In this document: one piece after another, positions 1-8,122 of the stretch
Layout: every line of letters begins with the position of its first letter
How positions within the stretch are numbered: the first letter of the stretch is position 1
Source of the DNA: an uncultured Bacteroidales bacterium
GTDB lineage: Bacteria > Bacteroidota > Bacteroidia > Bacteroidales > UBA932
Length of the DNA stretch: 18,860 bases
Assembly (NCBI GenBank): GCA_946617545.1
Contig: CAMOKK010000011.1
Coordinates: 1 to 18,860, forward strand
Reading direction: 5' to 3'
Made by a program: the position numbers and the translations under genes
The notes under the pieces: generated by a model
Databases searched by the model: none
Seen by the model: the letters and a program-made list of their open reading frames with translations, nothing else
What the model was told of the DNA's origin: nothing

Positions 1-236
1 GCTTTGTGCTGGCCATCTTCCTGGCCAACTCCGGCGGCGCCTGGGACAATGCCAAAAAGTTTGTGGAAGAAGGCCACTACGGCGGAAAGAACTCCCTTGC
101 TCACAAGGCCACCATTGTGGGAGACACCGTGGGAGACCCCTTCAAAGACACCTCCGGCCCGTCCCTGAACATCCTCATCAAACTCATGAGCATGGTGAGC
201 ATCGTGATGGCCGGATTAACCGTCATGCTGCATTAG
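1..236 (+). CDS. hppA: Membrane-bound proton/sodium-translocating pyrophosphatase, C-terminal fragment
   Basis: This is the 3' end of a gene that enters from the left edge, with codon frame starting at base 3. The visible 78 residues contain GGAWDNAKK, then [17 protein letters not shown], then a hydrophobic last helix. These are hallmarks of the C-terminal region of membrane-integral inorganic pyrophosphatases, which couple pyrophosphate hydrolysis to pumping of H+ or Na+ across the cytoplasmic membrane. The conserved Asp and Lys residues of the last helices belong to the substrate and metal site. The residues that separate K+-dependent from K+-independent types lie upstream of the window, so pump type cannot be judged. 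The GTG at base 6 is an internal valine codon, not a start. The stop is TAG at 234-236, and the gene converges on the acid phosphatase gene. Confidence 0.93.
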   Translation, partial: FVLAIFLANSGGAWDNAKKFVEEGHYGGKNSLAHKATIVGDTVGDPFKDTSGPSLNILIKLMSMVSIVMAGLTVMLH

Positions 237-246
237 CCCTCTTTAC

Positions 247-357
247 CCTTGACAGCTAATCGACTGATATTCATACACTTGTAGTACATTTCTCGTTCGA
301 TTTTTGAACGAGAAATGTTATATAATAAACTGTGTAACAAACACTTAGTTGTCAAGG
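247..357. repeat. Two concentric inverted repeats (nested hairpin) in a convergent intergenic gap
   Basis: An inner inverted repeat has perfect 13-base arms, ACATTTCTCGTTC at 286-298 and its complement at 306-318, around the 7-base loop GATTTTT. An outer pair has arms CCTTGACAGCTAA at 247-259 and TTAGTTGTCAAGG at 345-357, complementary at 12 of 13 positions. Both pairs share the same centre, base 302. The right outer arm includes the last codons and stop of the acid phosphatase gene. The inner hairpin could act as a bidirectional terminator for the converging genes, although no clean U-tract follows it on either strand. A miniature inverted-repeat element is the other reading. Confidence 0.7.
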
Positions 358-1604
358 CAACAAGGGGCGTATTTGGCCACAATGTCGCTCCAGCGGTAGA
401 AGCTGCCGGGGGCGGCCATCTCAAGCGGAAGCGTAGCTTCGCGGCCGTTCAACAGCACCTGCACCAGGATTTCCGGATTCTTTTTGCTCTTGAAGAAAAT
501 AAGCTGGAAGTTGCAGGCCATGGGAATGTCAAAGCTGCGCCAGTAGTTCTCCACCTCGTAAGGATTCTCCAGGCGGATGCCCATACCGTTCACGTCCATG
601 AGCGACAGGAGCGGCATCAGGGTGGAGTCATGGGCGAAACGCAGGCGCAGCTGCACCTTTCCGCTGGCCATGTCTTCCTGCGCCTTCATAATGATGTCGT
701 TCAACAGGGCCTTCATGGCCTTTACGCGCAGATTGTCCGTGTCCGGAGATTTGCCCACGGTCTGGTAATCCCGGTAGTTGCCCACCCGCCACAGGGCATA
801 TCGCTCGGCCGGGGTATAGAGGTCGTAGAGTACCGACGGAACAGGGCAGTCCAGGTTATCCAGGGTGGAGACCACCACATGGAGGTCGTGGACGAACTTG
901 TACTTGTTGCTCACCAGGGAATCCGGCCGGGTGAACCATCGGCCCAGGATGCCGTCCATGTCCAGCACCTCGTCACGGAAGGCGTTGAACTTGTCCACGC
1001 CTCCCCTGTCACTACTACTGTCTATCACCTCCGGGAGAAGGTAGGCCTGATAGGGGTAGCCATAGTCGGCATCAAAGGAGAAATCCTTGTCCAGCCTGCC
1101 CAGCTCGCCCAAGAAGGAGTACATGCTCACTATCACGCGGTGGGAGATGGTGGAAACGGCCGATGCATGCGTGGCGCCTTTGAAAACCTCCGGGTAGTTC
1201 TTGTAAATCTGCGCGGCAATGTAGCGGTGCTGCTCCTGTCCCCTGCGGGTAAGGTTGCCCTCGCGCCGGGACAGTTCCGGATACAGTTCCACATAGGCCT
1301 TGCAGAAGGTCTCCCCTTCCGGCGTAAGCCAGCCTTTCTCCCGGGCCTTGGTCCAGACGGAGAGCATGTCTTCATAGACGGTGCTTCCCAGGGCGAAACG
1401 GGCCCCATGACGGCCCACATGGCTCACATAAAAGGGTTTATAGCCCTTAGGGGCCGATGTAGGGACCGGCTGGTCCATGGGATAGAGGTAATGGACGCCG
1501 CCGGCACGTTCGATATCGGCATAAATCTCTTCACGGGTGTTGTGCTGAGCCTGGGCCAGCACCGAGACAAGAAGGAAAAGGCAAAGCGAAGAAACTTTTT
1601 TCAT
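345..1604 (-). CDS. Secreted histidine-type acid phosphatase (phytase/MINPP-like)
   Basis: The protein has 419 residues. A signal peptide covers residues 1-20 (hydrophobic core, then VLAQAQ), so it is exported, probably to the periplasm. The catalytic RHGAR motif of the branch-2 histidine phosphatases is at residues 65-69; its histidine would be phosphorylated during catalysis. The proton-donor motif HDST is at about 325-328. HD rather than HAE places it nearer to AppA-type phytases and glucose-1-phosphatases than to MINPP enzymes, though the length fits either group. The substrate cannot be read from sequence; phosphate release from phytate or sugar phosphates is the family role. The ATG at 1604 is followed directly by the signal peptide. 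A -7 box lies just upstream, and the stop is inside the outer arm of the inverted repeat. Confidence 0.88.
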   Translation of the reverse strand: MKKVSSLCLFLLVSVLAQAQHNTREEIYADIERAGGVHYLYPMDQPVPTSAPKGYKPFYVSHVGRHGARFALGSTVYEDMLSVWTKAREKGWLTPEGETFCKAYVELYPELSRREGNLTRRGQEQHRYIAAQIYKNYPEVFKGATHASAVSTISHRVIVSMYSFLGELGRLDKDFSFDADYGYPYQAYLLPEVIDSSSDRGGVDKFNAFRDEVLDMDGILGRWFTRPDSLVSNKYKFVHDLHVVVSTLDNLDCPVPSVLYDLYTPAERYALWRVGNYRDYQTVGKSPDTDNLRVKAMKALLNDIIMKAQEDMASGKVQLRLRFAHDSTLMPLLSLMDVNGMGIRLENPYEVENYWRSFDIPMACNFQLIFFKSKKNPEILVQVLLNGREATLPLEMAAPGSFYRWSDIVAKYAPCCLDN

Positions 1605-1618
1605 AACAAATCTTTTTG

Positions 1619-1626
1619 CAAAGATA
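1619..1626 (-). promoter_or_regulatory. Bacteroidetes -7 box for the acid phosphatase gene
   Basis: The minus strand reads TATCTTTG, an exact match to TAnnTTTG, ending 14 bases before the ATG at 1604. That predicts a leader of about 10 bases. No convincing -33 TTG is seen upstream. Confidence 0.55.
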
Positions 1627-1627
1627 G

Positions 1628-1655
1628 AAAAAAGATTCTTCGCTTCGCTCAGAAT
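1628..1655 (-). terminator. Probable intrinsic terminator of clpB
   Basis: Read on the minus strand downstream of the clpB stop, ATTCT (1655-1651) can pair with AGAAT (1639-1635). Two further G-C pairs close a small inner loop, and a run of six T (1633-1628) follows. The stem is short and has internal mismatches. The element overlaps a REP-like repeat (1635-1674) and sits immediately before the -7 box of the next gene. Confidence 0.5.
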
Positions 1656-1674
1656 GACAGAGGGTCAGAATGAC
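1635..1674. repeat. REP-like intergenic repeat with duplicated TCAGAATGAC
   Basis: TCAGAATGAC occurs twice, at 1649-1658 and 1665-1674, with a 16-base period. The first copy is preceded by ATTCTTCGCTTCGC, which makes a partial palindrome with it. From memory, sequences of this form occur as dispersed intergenic repeats in several bacterial genomes; that cannot be confirmed from one window. Confidence 0.5.
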
Positions 1675-1680
1675 CGTCTG

Positions 1681-3843
1681 TTAATTCTTGAGGATTACTT
1701 CGCCGCCGGAGGCGTCCACCTTCACCACGGAGTCTTTCCGGATGCTGCCTTCCAGTATCTTCTGGGCCAGCAGGTTTGTGAGCTCCCGCTGCATCAGGCG
1801 CTTGACGGGACGGGCGCCGTAGGCGGGATCGTAGCCGTGTTCCACCATGTGGTCTTCGAAGGCCGGGGTGAACTCCAGGGTGATGCCGTTGTCGGAGAGC
1901 TTGCGGCTCAGTTCCTCCTCCTGGATGTGCAGGATGTCGCGGATATCGGCCTTGGTGAGCGGGTCGAACATGATAATCTCGTCAATCCGGTTCAGGAACT
2001 CGGGACGGACCGTCATCTTGAGCACGTCCAGCACCTTGGCGGAACATTCATTCAGCAGGCTCCGGCGGTTGGCGATGGCCTGTACGTCCAGCCCGTCCAC
2101 CTCGGGCAGTTTCTCCATGTAGGACTGGATGATGTCGGCCCCGGCGTTGGAGGTCATAATCAGGATGGTGTTCTTGAAGTCTACAGTACGGCCCTTGTTG
2201 TCGGTGAGCCGGCCGTCGTCCAGCACTTGCAACAGCACGTTGAACACGTCCGGATGGGCTTTTTCAATCTCGTCCAGCAGCACCACGGAGTAAGGTTTGC
2301 GCCGCACGGCCTCAGTGAGCTGGCCGCCCTCGTCGTAACCCACGTATCCCGGAGGCGCACCCACCAGACGGGAAACGGTGTGCCGCTCCTGGTATTCGCT
2401 CATGTCGATACGGGTCATCATGTTCTCGTCGTTGAACAGGAATTCTGCCAGCGCCTTGGCCAGCTCCGTCTTGCCCACGCCGGTGGTACCCATGAAGAGG
2501 AAGGAGCCGATGGGGCGCTTCTCGTTCGAAAGCCCCGCCCGGTTGCGGCGCACGGCATCGGCCACGGCGCGGATGGCCTCGTCCTGGCCCACCACGCGCT
2601 TGTGCAGCTCGTCCTCCATCCTGAGGAGCTTCTCCTTCTCGCTTTCCAGCATCCGCTTCACGGGGATGCCGGTCCACTTGGCCACCACCTCGGCAATGTC
2701 CTCGGGGGTAACCGCCTCGGTCACGATGGGGTCCTTGATGGCTTCGGCCTTGGCCGTGAGCTCGTCTATGCGCTTCTGTGTCTGGGCCATCTTGCCGTAG
2801 CGGATTTCCGCCACCTTGGCGTAGTCTCCGTTGCGCTCGGCCGTCTTGGCCTGGAGGTTCAGGTCTTCCAGCTCCTGACGGGAGGTCTGCAGGCCGCCCA
2901 GAATCTCTTTTTCCTCATTCCAGCGCTTCATCAGGGCATCCCGCTTCTCCTGGAGCTCCTTCAATTCGGCCTCCAGCTTCTCCATCTTGGCCGATACGCC
3001 CTCACGCTTAATGGCCTCGCGCTCGATTTCTTTCTGACGGATGGCCGAATTGAGGTTGTCGATGGGCTCGGGCACGGAATTCATCTCCAGACGCAGCTTG
3101 GAGGCCGCTTCGTCCACCAGGTCGATGGCCTTGTCCGGGAGGAAACGGCTGGTGATGTAGCGGTGGCTCAGATTCACGGCGGCAATGAGGGCGTCGTCCT
3201 CGATGCGCACCTTGTGGTGGTTCTCGTAGCGCTCCTTCAGGCCACGGAGGATGGCGATGCTCTCTGCGGGAGAAGGCTCGTCCACCATCACCATCTGGAA
3301 TCGGCGCTCCAGGGCCTTATCGGCCTCGAAGTACTTCTGATACTCGTCCAGGGTGGTGGAGCCGATGGTACGCAGCTCTCCGCGGGCCAGCGCCGGCTTG
3401 AGGATGTTGGAGGCATCCATGGCGCCGCTGCTGCGGCCTGCACCCACCAGGGTGTGGATTTCGTCGATGAAAAGGATGATTTCACCGGCGCTGTCCACCA
3501 CTTCCTTCACCACGCCTTTCAGACGCTCTTCAAATTCACCCTGATATTTGGCACCCGCGATAAGGGCACCCATATCCAAGGAATAGACTTTCTTGGTTTT
3601 CAGGTTTTCCGGCACCTGGCCGTTCACAATATTCTGGGCAATGCCCTCAGAGATGGCGGTCTTGCCCACGCCGGGCTCTCCCACCAGGATGGGATTGTTC
3701 TTCGTGCGCCGGGACAGAATCTGCAGCACACGCCGGATTTCGTCGTCCCGGCCGATTACCGGGTCCAACTTGCCTTGCGCAGCCCGCTCATTGAGGTTGA
3801 TGGCAAAGCGTTCGAGAAAATTGCTATTGTTGTTTTCGTTCAT
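1681..3843 (-). CDS. clpB: ClpB disaggregase without the N-terminal domain
   Basis: This is a 720-residue Hsp100 AAA+ chaperone that rescues aggregated proteins together with DnaK. AAA-1 shows Walker A GEPGVGKT (55-62), pore loop KYQGEFEER (99-107) and Walker B ILFIDE (123-128). A long coiled-coil middle domain spans about 250-365, which separates ClpB from ClpA and ClpC. AAA-2 shows Walker A GTTGVGKT (452-459), Walker B VVLLDE (520-525), [10 protein letters not shown] (613-622) and sensor-2 GARP (676-679). No ClpP-docking loop is seen. The usual ~145-residue Clp_N domain is absent and no frame upstream encodes it. The ATG at 3843 was chosen over an in-frame start at 3876 because AAAGGAG (3853-3859) lies 9 bases upstream. 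The product resembles the short ClpB form that other bacteria make by internal initiation. Confidence 0.95.
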   Translation of the reverse strand: MNENNNSNFLERFAINLNERAAQGKLDPVIGRDDEIRRVLQILSRRTKNNPILVGEPGVGKTAISEGIAQNIVNGQVPENLKTKKVYSLDMGALIAGAKYQGEFEERLKGVVKEVVDSAGEIILFIDEIHTLVGAGRSSGAMDASNILKPALARGELRTIGSTTLDEYQKYFEADKALERRFQMVMVDEPSPAESIAILRGLKERYENHHKVRIEDDALIAAVNLSHRYITSRFLPDKAIDLVDEAASKLRLEMNSVPEPIDNLNSAIRQKEIEREAIKREGVSAKMEKLEAELKELQEKRDALMKRWNEEKEILGGLQTSRQELEDLNLQAKTAERNGDYAKVAEIRYGKMAQTQKRIDELTAKAEAIKDPIVTEAVTPEDIAEVVAKWTGIPVKRMLESEKEKLLRMEDELHKRVVGQDEAIRAVADAVRRNRAGLSNEKRPIGSFLFMGTTGVGKTELAKALAEFLFNDENMMTRIDMSEYQERHTVSRLVGAPPGYVGYDEGGQLTEAVRRKPYSVVLLDEIEKAHPDVFNVLLQVLDDGRLTDNKGRTVDFKNTILIMTSNAGADIIQSYMEKLPEVDGLDVQAIANRRSLLNECSAKVLDVLKMTVRPEFLNRIDEIIMFDPLTKADIRDILHIQEEELSRKLSDNGITLEFTPAFEDHMVEHGYDPAYGARPVKRLMQRELTNLLAQKILEGSIRKDSVVKVDASGGEVILKN

Positions 3844-3852
3844 TTTATCAGT

Positions 3853-3881
3853 CTCCTTTGCAGGGAGATATTTCAATCTCC
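3853..3881 (-). promoter_or_regulatory. clpB leader: strong ribosome binding site with two competing hairpins
   Basis: On the minus strand the order is GGAGAT (3881-3876), six-base loop, ATCTCC (3869-3864), CTGC, then AAAGGAGAC, whose AAAGGAG is the ribosome binding site. The central TCTCC can pair with the upstream GGAGA (6-bp stem, 6-base loop) or with the GGAGA of the ribosome binding site itself (5-bp stem, 7-base loop). The two pairings exclude each other. One exposes the ribosome binding site and the other hides it, which suits translational control of a stress chaperone. This is seen in sequence only. Confidence 0.45.
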
Positions 3882-3914
3882 GTTCCGCTCCGGATTATCT
3901 GACAAAATGGCAGA

Positions 3915-5231
3915 TTACTTCCTCTTGACAATGAGCAGCAGGCCCACGATGGTGAAGATGGCGTTCATGAGCAGCAGCTCATAGCTGAAATGGTAGCCGC
4001 CAAACCACTGGACGGAATTCATGTCCAGCACCAGGCACAGGATGGGCGCCAGGATGGCCACCACGGGCACCCAGCGGTCTCTCACCTGCCATTTGAAGCA
4101 GAGGCCGAAGGTGAACAGGCCCAGCAGCGGCCCGTAGGTATAGGAGGCCAGCCGATACACGGCGTCAATCACGCTGGTGGAGTTGAGCAGGCCGAAAACA
4201 ATGATGGTAAGGGCCATCAGAACCGCCATGCCGCTATGAATCCAGGTCCGCTTCTGGTCCTTTCCTCCCAGAATGTCGATGGTGAAGGAGGTGGTGAGGG
4301 ACGTAAGGGCGCTGCCCCCAGCCGGGAAACCGGCCATTACCAGGCCCACCAGGAAGAGGATGCCCACAATCTTGGGCAGGCCGCCGTTCCAGGCCACGGC
4401 CGGGAAGAGCTCGTCTCCCTTGGCAAAGGAGATGTCGTGAAGGCCTGCATACTGATACAGGGCCACGCCCAGCAGCAGGAAAAGGGTGATAACCACCGCC
4501 TGCAGGCACACGGACACAATGAGGTTCTTCTGCGAGTCCCGCACACTCTTGCAGGCCAGGGTGCGCTGCATCATGTCCTGGTCAAGGCCCGTAGAGGCCA
4601 CCACGGTGAACAGGCCGCCCAGCAGCTGCTTGAAAAAGAACTGGGGATGGTTCACGTCATCAAAATAGAATACCCGCATGTAGCTTGTATCCAGTTTTCC
4701 CACCTCGCGTCCCACAAAGAAGAGCGTGAGGCCCACGGCCACCAGCATGCACAGCGTCTTGAAGATATCCATGCCTATCACGGCCTTCACGCCTCCCCGG
4801 ACGGTGTACAACCACACCAGCAGCACAGACAGCACCACCGTCACCCAGAAGGGAACACCCACAGGGCCCAGCAGCAGGAGCTGCAGCGTGGCACAAACCA
4901 GATACAGACGGGCCGATGCACCCAGAATCTTGGAAATGAAGAAGAACCAGGCTCCCGTCTTGTGGGAGGATATGCCAAAACGCTTGTCCAGATACTCATA
5001 CACCGACACCACATTGAGACGGAAGTACAGCGGAGTAAGGACGAAGGCAATGACCAGATAGCCCAGGAAGAAGCCCAAGACCATCTGCAGGTAACCGAAA
5101 CCGGACACCCCCACCATGCCGGGAACCGACACGAAGGTGACACCGGACAGACAGGACCCGATCATGGCAATGGCCACCTTCCACCAGGCGGTGGACCGGG
5201 TTGCATAGAAATCTTTGTTGTTTTTAGCCAT
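3915..5231 (-). CDS. Sodium:solute symporter (SSS family), short N-terminus
   Basis: The protein has 438 residues with about 12 hydrophobic segments. The conserved core opens with [20 protein letters not shown], the SSS segment equivalent to LeuT helix 1 that carries Na+ site residues, and continues with [18 protein letters not shown] and [12 protein letters not shown]. It belongs to the inner-membrane family that uses a sodium gradient to import sugars, amino acids or acids; the solute is not predictable. Related Bacteroidetes proteins usually carry one more N-terminal helix of about 25 residues, absent here. The ATG at 5231 is preferred to an in-frame GTG at 5255; a stop lies just upstream of that GTG. 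The gene overlaps the LytTR regulator by 8 bases, so translational coupling is likely. Confidence 0.88.
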   Translation of the reverse strand: MAKNNKDFYATRSTAWWKVAIAMIGSCLSGVTFVSVPGMVGVSGFGYLQMVLGFFLGYLVIAFVLTPLYFRLNVVSVYEYLDKRFGISSHKTGAWFFFISKILGASARLYLVCATLQLLLLGPVGVPFWVTVVLSVLLVWLYTVRGGVKAVIGMDIFKTLCMLVAVGLTLFFVGREVGKLDTSYMRVFYFDDVNHPQFFFKQLLGGLFTVVASTGLDQDMMQRTLACKSVRDSQKNLIVSVCLQAVVITLFLLLGVALYQYAGLHDISFAKGDELFPAVAWNGGLPKIVGILFLVGLVMAGFPAGGSALTSLTTSFTIDILGGKDQKRTWIHSGMAVLMALTIIVFGLLNSTSVIDAVYRLASYTYGPLLGLFTFGLCFKWQVRDRWVPVVAILAPILCLVLDMNSVQWFGGYHFSYELLLMNAIFTIVGLLLIVKRK

Positions 5232-6012
5232 TATTGAGTGTTTCTTTATAGGCACGGCCCACGGGAAGGGTTTCCTCCACGCCCATCAGCTTGACCGACG
5301 TGGCTGACCTTTTCTCTATCCTCCACAGGGGGACGATATACGAGCGGTGAATCCGGGCGAATTTCCCTTCCGGGAGCATTTCCATCACGCTCTTGAGGGT
5401 AATCTGGGATACCACGTCGTTCCGGTGGTCCAGGTGGAAGCAGGCATAGTTGTTCCGGCCCTCGATGTACTTGATGGCCGTGACGGGTACATGAACGGTG
5501 CTGTAGCCCGTCTTGAGCTGGATATCCCCCCTGTCCTGGTCCGACAGGGCCTCGGCCCGGCGGGTATTGATGGCATCGGCCGCATTCTGCTGTTCTTCTG
5601 TCTCTTCCTTGCGGATGTTAAGTTCCCGGTTGCGGGTTCTGAGGGCGCCCACGGGAACCCCGGCCGACACAACGGCCAGCAGAAGAATCCACATGGCCCG
5701 CTGGTGCAGTTGAAGCGAGCCCATCCCGTTCTGGGACGGAGGAAAATCTACAGGGGTGAGGGTCATCAGGAAGGTGACCACTACCACCAGAAAAAGAGAA
5801 CCCGTTGCCAATGCGATTCCCTGGACATCCTGCGTATACAGCGGGCCGATGGCCTTGCGACACAGGACCCATACCCCGTACAGCCAGATGACATAGAACA
5901 GGACATAGTCCGGGTGCCACTGCATCCACTGGGTCACAGGAAAAAGGAATATCATCGTCGGAACAACCAGGGCTCCGAAGATGATATCCATGATAAGCAG
6001 GCGGGTTTTCAC
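5224..6012 (-). CDS. Membrane-anchored LytTR-family transcriptional regulator
   Basis: The protein has 262 residues. The N-terminal half holds four hydrophobic segments (about 8-27, 37-53, 67-87 and 106-123). A polar, probably helical linker rich in Glu, Asn and Arg follows, then a C-terminal LytTR DNA-binding domain (about 160-258) with HVPVTAIKYIEGRNNY and FARIHRSYIVPL. LytTR domains bind direct repeats through beta strands. Here the sensing part is the membrane domain instead of a receiver domain, a type common in Bacteroidetes. The start is GTG at 6012, three bases after the stop of the upstream lipoprotein gene; an ATG at 5991 is possible. Overlap with the symporter gene suggests that it controls, or responds to, that transport unit. 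Confidence 0.88.
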   Translation of the reverse strand: MKTRLLIMDIIFGALVVPTMIFLFPVTQWMQWHPDYVLFYVIWLYGVWVLCRKAIGPLYTQDVQGIALATGSLFLVVVVTFLMTLTPVDFPPSQNGMGSLQLHQRAMWILLLAVVSAGVPVGALRTRNRELNIRKEETEEQQNAADAINTRRAEALSDQDRGDIQLKTGYSTVHVPVTAIKYIEGRNNYACFHLDHRNDVVSQITLKSVMEMLPEGKFARIHRSYIVPLWRIEKRSATSVKLMGVEETLPVGRAYKETLNNG

Positions 6013-6015
6013 GGT

Positions 6016-7653
6016 TTAGAAGGAGTAACCGGCGAACTCGATGTCGCGGGAGGCACGCTCCTTCAGGTCCGGATTGCGGAAGGCACGCTCCAGGTTCTTG
6101 GAAACCTCGTCGGCCTTGCCCTGACGGGCAGAGATGATGGCCTTGAGATACCAGACCTTGGGGTCTCCGCAGTGAGCCGATGCCTTGGCCTTGTCCAGCT
6201 GGTCCGTAAGGATGTAGGCCAGGACGGTGTTGTGGCAGCAGCCGTCCACGTCCTTCAGGGTCTGGACGGCGGCGTCATATTCTCCCGTAAGAATCTGGAC
6301 AATGCCCAGGTTCTTCTTGGCCTCGGGGGTGCCGGCCTGGCGGAAGCAGGCTTCGGCGGTCTGGAGGTCATCCTCTCGGAGGGCCACCACGCCCTTGGCG
6401 TTGATAACATCGGCATCCTTGGCGTCAAGCTCGCCGAGGCCGGCCTTGGCCTTGGCCATCTTGCCCTCGCTGAGGTAAAGGACGGCCAGGTTGTACATGG
6501 CACGCTGGGAATTGAAACGCTCGATGGCCTTCTGGTAGATGCTCTCCTTCTGGGCGGCATCCTTGGCTACGGAAGCCACGCGGAGAAGGGCCTCCTCGTC
6601 CAGAATCTTCTCGTTGTTCTTCAGGATATCCACCAGTTCCTCGTTGGTGTAGTTCTTCACCTCCACGTTGGCAATGAGGCGGGCGCGGCGGAGTTCCGGC
6701 AGCACCTCTCCCTTGAGGGCGGTGAACACCTGGGACATGTTGCGGATTTCGTTCTCACGGACGGCAGGGTCCGAGTACATGGACAAGACGCGGAGGATGA
6801 GTTCCTTGTCCTCAATGGAGCTTTCGGAAACCAGCTGCTGGAAGCCTTCCCAGTCTTCACCTACGCTGCGGACGGTAGGGTCCAAGCTCTCGTGGCCCTT
6901 CACCACCTTGTCCCAGGCCTTGGAGGCACTCTGGGAACGGTTGGCGGAGAGTTTGTCGTTCATTTTCTCCGCGCCTTCCGGAGAGGCGTAAGCCACAATT
7001 TCGGTGCTCTTGACGGTGGCGCGTTCGTTGGCGGCGGCGGCATCCAGGGCGGCCAGGAATTCCTTCACGGACTTGCCCTTGAGCTCGGAGTTGCGGACCT
7101 CGGAGCTGTTCACCTTATACTTGATCTGACCTTCGGCGGTGGAGACAATCACGTCCTGGTAATTGTCTTTCTTGAAGGCCAGGTTGCCGGCGCGCTTCAC
7201 CAGCATGTAAGTGGTGTTGGCGCCATCGGCCACTTTCTTGACGGGCAGGTTGATGGACTTCTTTCCGGCCAATACCTTGCCGCGGAGTTCCAGATGGCTC
7301 TTTTCCATGCCTTCCACATAGTCGAAGTGGAGGCGCTCCGTCACCTTCTGGCCTTCGGAGGAAACCACCTTGTAGTTGTTCTTCACCTTCTCTCCCTGGT
7401 ACTTGATGGGCTTCATGGCAGCCTCTCCTCCGTCATAGACAATGACAGGAGTGACTTCCAGCACCACGTTGGGGTTGAAGTAATCCTTGGGATACGTTAC
7501 CGTAACCACGGGGTCAATGCTTCCGCCAATCACTTCCAATACGGCAGGCTGGCAACTTACCTGGACGTTCTGGGCCATCTTGGCCATCTTCTCGGGGGAT
7601 GCGCAGGCCGCGGCGAGGGCGGCGGCTGCGAGAATGATTAAAGTTCTTTTCAT
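6016..7653 (-). CDS. OmpA-like / TPR lipoprotein
   Basis: The protein has 545 residues. The lipoprotein signal MKRTLIILAAAALAAAC puts the lipidated Cys at residue 17. Residues about 25-200 look like beta-rich modules. Residues about 214-250 (TEIVAYASPEG...LSANRS) resemble the peptidoglycan-binding OmpA C-terminal fold. Residues about 360-520 are alpha-helical repeats of TPR type (for example AMYNLAVLYLSEGKMAKAKA). A cell-envelope scaffolding role is likely but no enzymatic motif is seen. The ATG at 7653 is preferred over the ATG at 7665 because it opens the signal peptide directly. It is the first gene of a three-gene unit with the LytTR regulator and symporter, with its own -7 box. Confidence 0.82.
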   Translation of the reverse strand: MKRTLIILAAAALAAACASPEKMAKMAQNVQVSCQPAVLEVIGGSIDPVVTVTYPKDYFNPNVVLEVTPVIVYDGGEAAMKPIKYQGEKVKNNYKVVSSEGQKVTERLHFDYVEGMEKSHLELRGKVLAGKKSINLPVKKVADGANTTYMLVKRAGNLAFKKDNYQDVIVSTAEGQIKYKVNSSEVRNSELKGKSVKEFLAALDAAAANERATVKSTEIVAYASPEGAEKMNDKLSANRSQSASKAWDKVVKGHESLDPTVRSVGEDWEGFQQLVSESSIEDKELILRVLSMYSDPAVRENEIRNMSQVFTALKGEVLPELRRARLIANVEVKNYTNEELVDILKNNEKILDEEALLRVASVAKDAAQKESIYQKAIERFNSQRAMYNLAVLYLSEGKMAKAKAGLGELDAKDADVINAKGVVALREDDLQTAEACFRQAGTPEAKKNLGIVQILTGEYDAAVQTLKDVDGCCHNTVLAYILTDQLDKAKASAHCGDPKVWYLKAIISARQGKADEVSKNLERAFRNPDLKERASRDIEFAGYSF

Positions 7654-7680
7654 ATCGATAAACATAACTTATGCGAGATA

Positions 7681-7688
7681 CAAATATA
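7681..7688 (-). promoter_or_regulatory. Bacteroidetes -7 box for the lipoprotein-LytTR-symporter unit
   Basis: The minus strand reads TATATTTG, matching TAnnTTTG, with TTTG at 7712-7715 (23 bases upstream) as a candidate -33 element. The box ends 27 bases before the ATG at 7653, giving a leader of about 20 bases. The -33 candidate lies inside the secG terminator. Confidence 0.6.
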
Positions 7689-7701
7689 AGCATTTTTATA
7701 C

Positions 7702-7732
7702 AAAAAAGAGGCAAACCCTGCGGGCTGCCTCT
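7702..7732 (-). terminator. Intrinsic terminator of the secG operon
   Basis: On the minus strand AGAGGCA (7732-7726) pairs perfectly with TGCCTCT (7713-7707). An inner CCC/GGG pairing tightens the stem, and a run of six T (7707-7702) follows. It lies about 20 bases past the secG stop. Confidence 0.88.
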
Positions 7733-7753
7733 GAAAAATTTCCGTATGGATGT

Positions 7754-8107
7754 CTATTCGGCCTCCGGATTCTGCTGGGTAACAGGGAAATCCAGGGTGG
7801 CGGCATCCTGCGCGGCAGATTCTGCCTGGTTCACGATACCGGAGCCAACGGCGTCGTTGGCACCGCTCTGGGTGCTGCCGCGGTTCACAAACACAGTAAT
7901 GATGGACAGGACCAGGATGAAGGCTACCAGATACCAGGTGGCCTTTTCCAGGATGGTGGCCGTCTGGCGCACGCCCAGGGTCTGGTTGGCAGAGGTGAAG
8001 TTGGTGGCCAGGCCGCCGTCCTTGCCGTTCTGGAGGAGGACCACCGCAATCAGGAGAAGGGCCGCAATAATGATGAGGGCCAACAAAATTACAAATGCTG
8101 TAGACAT
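7754..8107 (-). CDS. secG: Preprotein translocase subunit SecG
   Basis: The protein has 117 residues. Two membrane helices (about 4-26 and 57-74) flank the conserved loop LLQNGKDGGLATNF...LGVRQTATILEKATW, which is diagnostic of SecG. SecG sits with SecY and SecE in the inner membrane and assists SecA-driven export. The C-terminal tail of about 40 residues is rich in Ala, Gln and Ser, and is an extension common in Bacteroidetes. It is the last gene of the sigma-54 activator - lptE - TPR - secG operon; the ATG at 8107 follows the preceding stop by 15 bases. Confidence 0.95.
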   Translation of the reverse strand: MSTAFVILLALIIIAALLLIAVVLLQNGKDGGLATNFTSANQTLGVRQTATILEKATWYLVAFILVLSIITVFVNRGSTQSGANDAVGSGIVNQAESAAQDAATLDFPVTQQNPEAE

Positions 8108-8122
8108 ATCTATTAACTTTTT

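Noticed and set aside
315..1673. 452-codon plus-strand open frame opposite the acid phosphatase
   Set aside because: It is antisense to a protein with signal peptide, RHGAR and HD motifs; no features of its own.
3844..3876. Eleven-residue N-terminal extension of ClpB
   Set aside because: The region holds the ribosome binding site and hairpin for the ATG at 3843, and the extra residues match nothing in ClpB.
1654..3984. 776-codon open frame on the plus strand opposite clpB
   Set aside because: It is antisense to a clear ClpB with all motifs; the protein is rich in His, Gly, Leu and Val without domains, as expected of a shadow frame in GC-rich DNA.
5347..7641. 764-codon plus-strand open frame opposite the LytTR and lipoprotein genes
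   Set aside because: It spans two real minus-strand genes and their junction and shows no domain or signal peptide; it is a codon-bias shadow.
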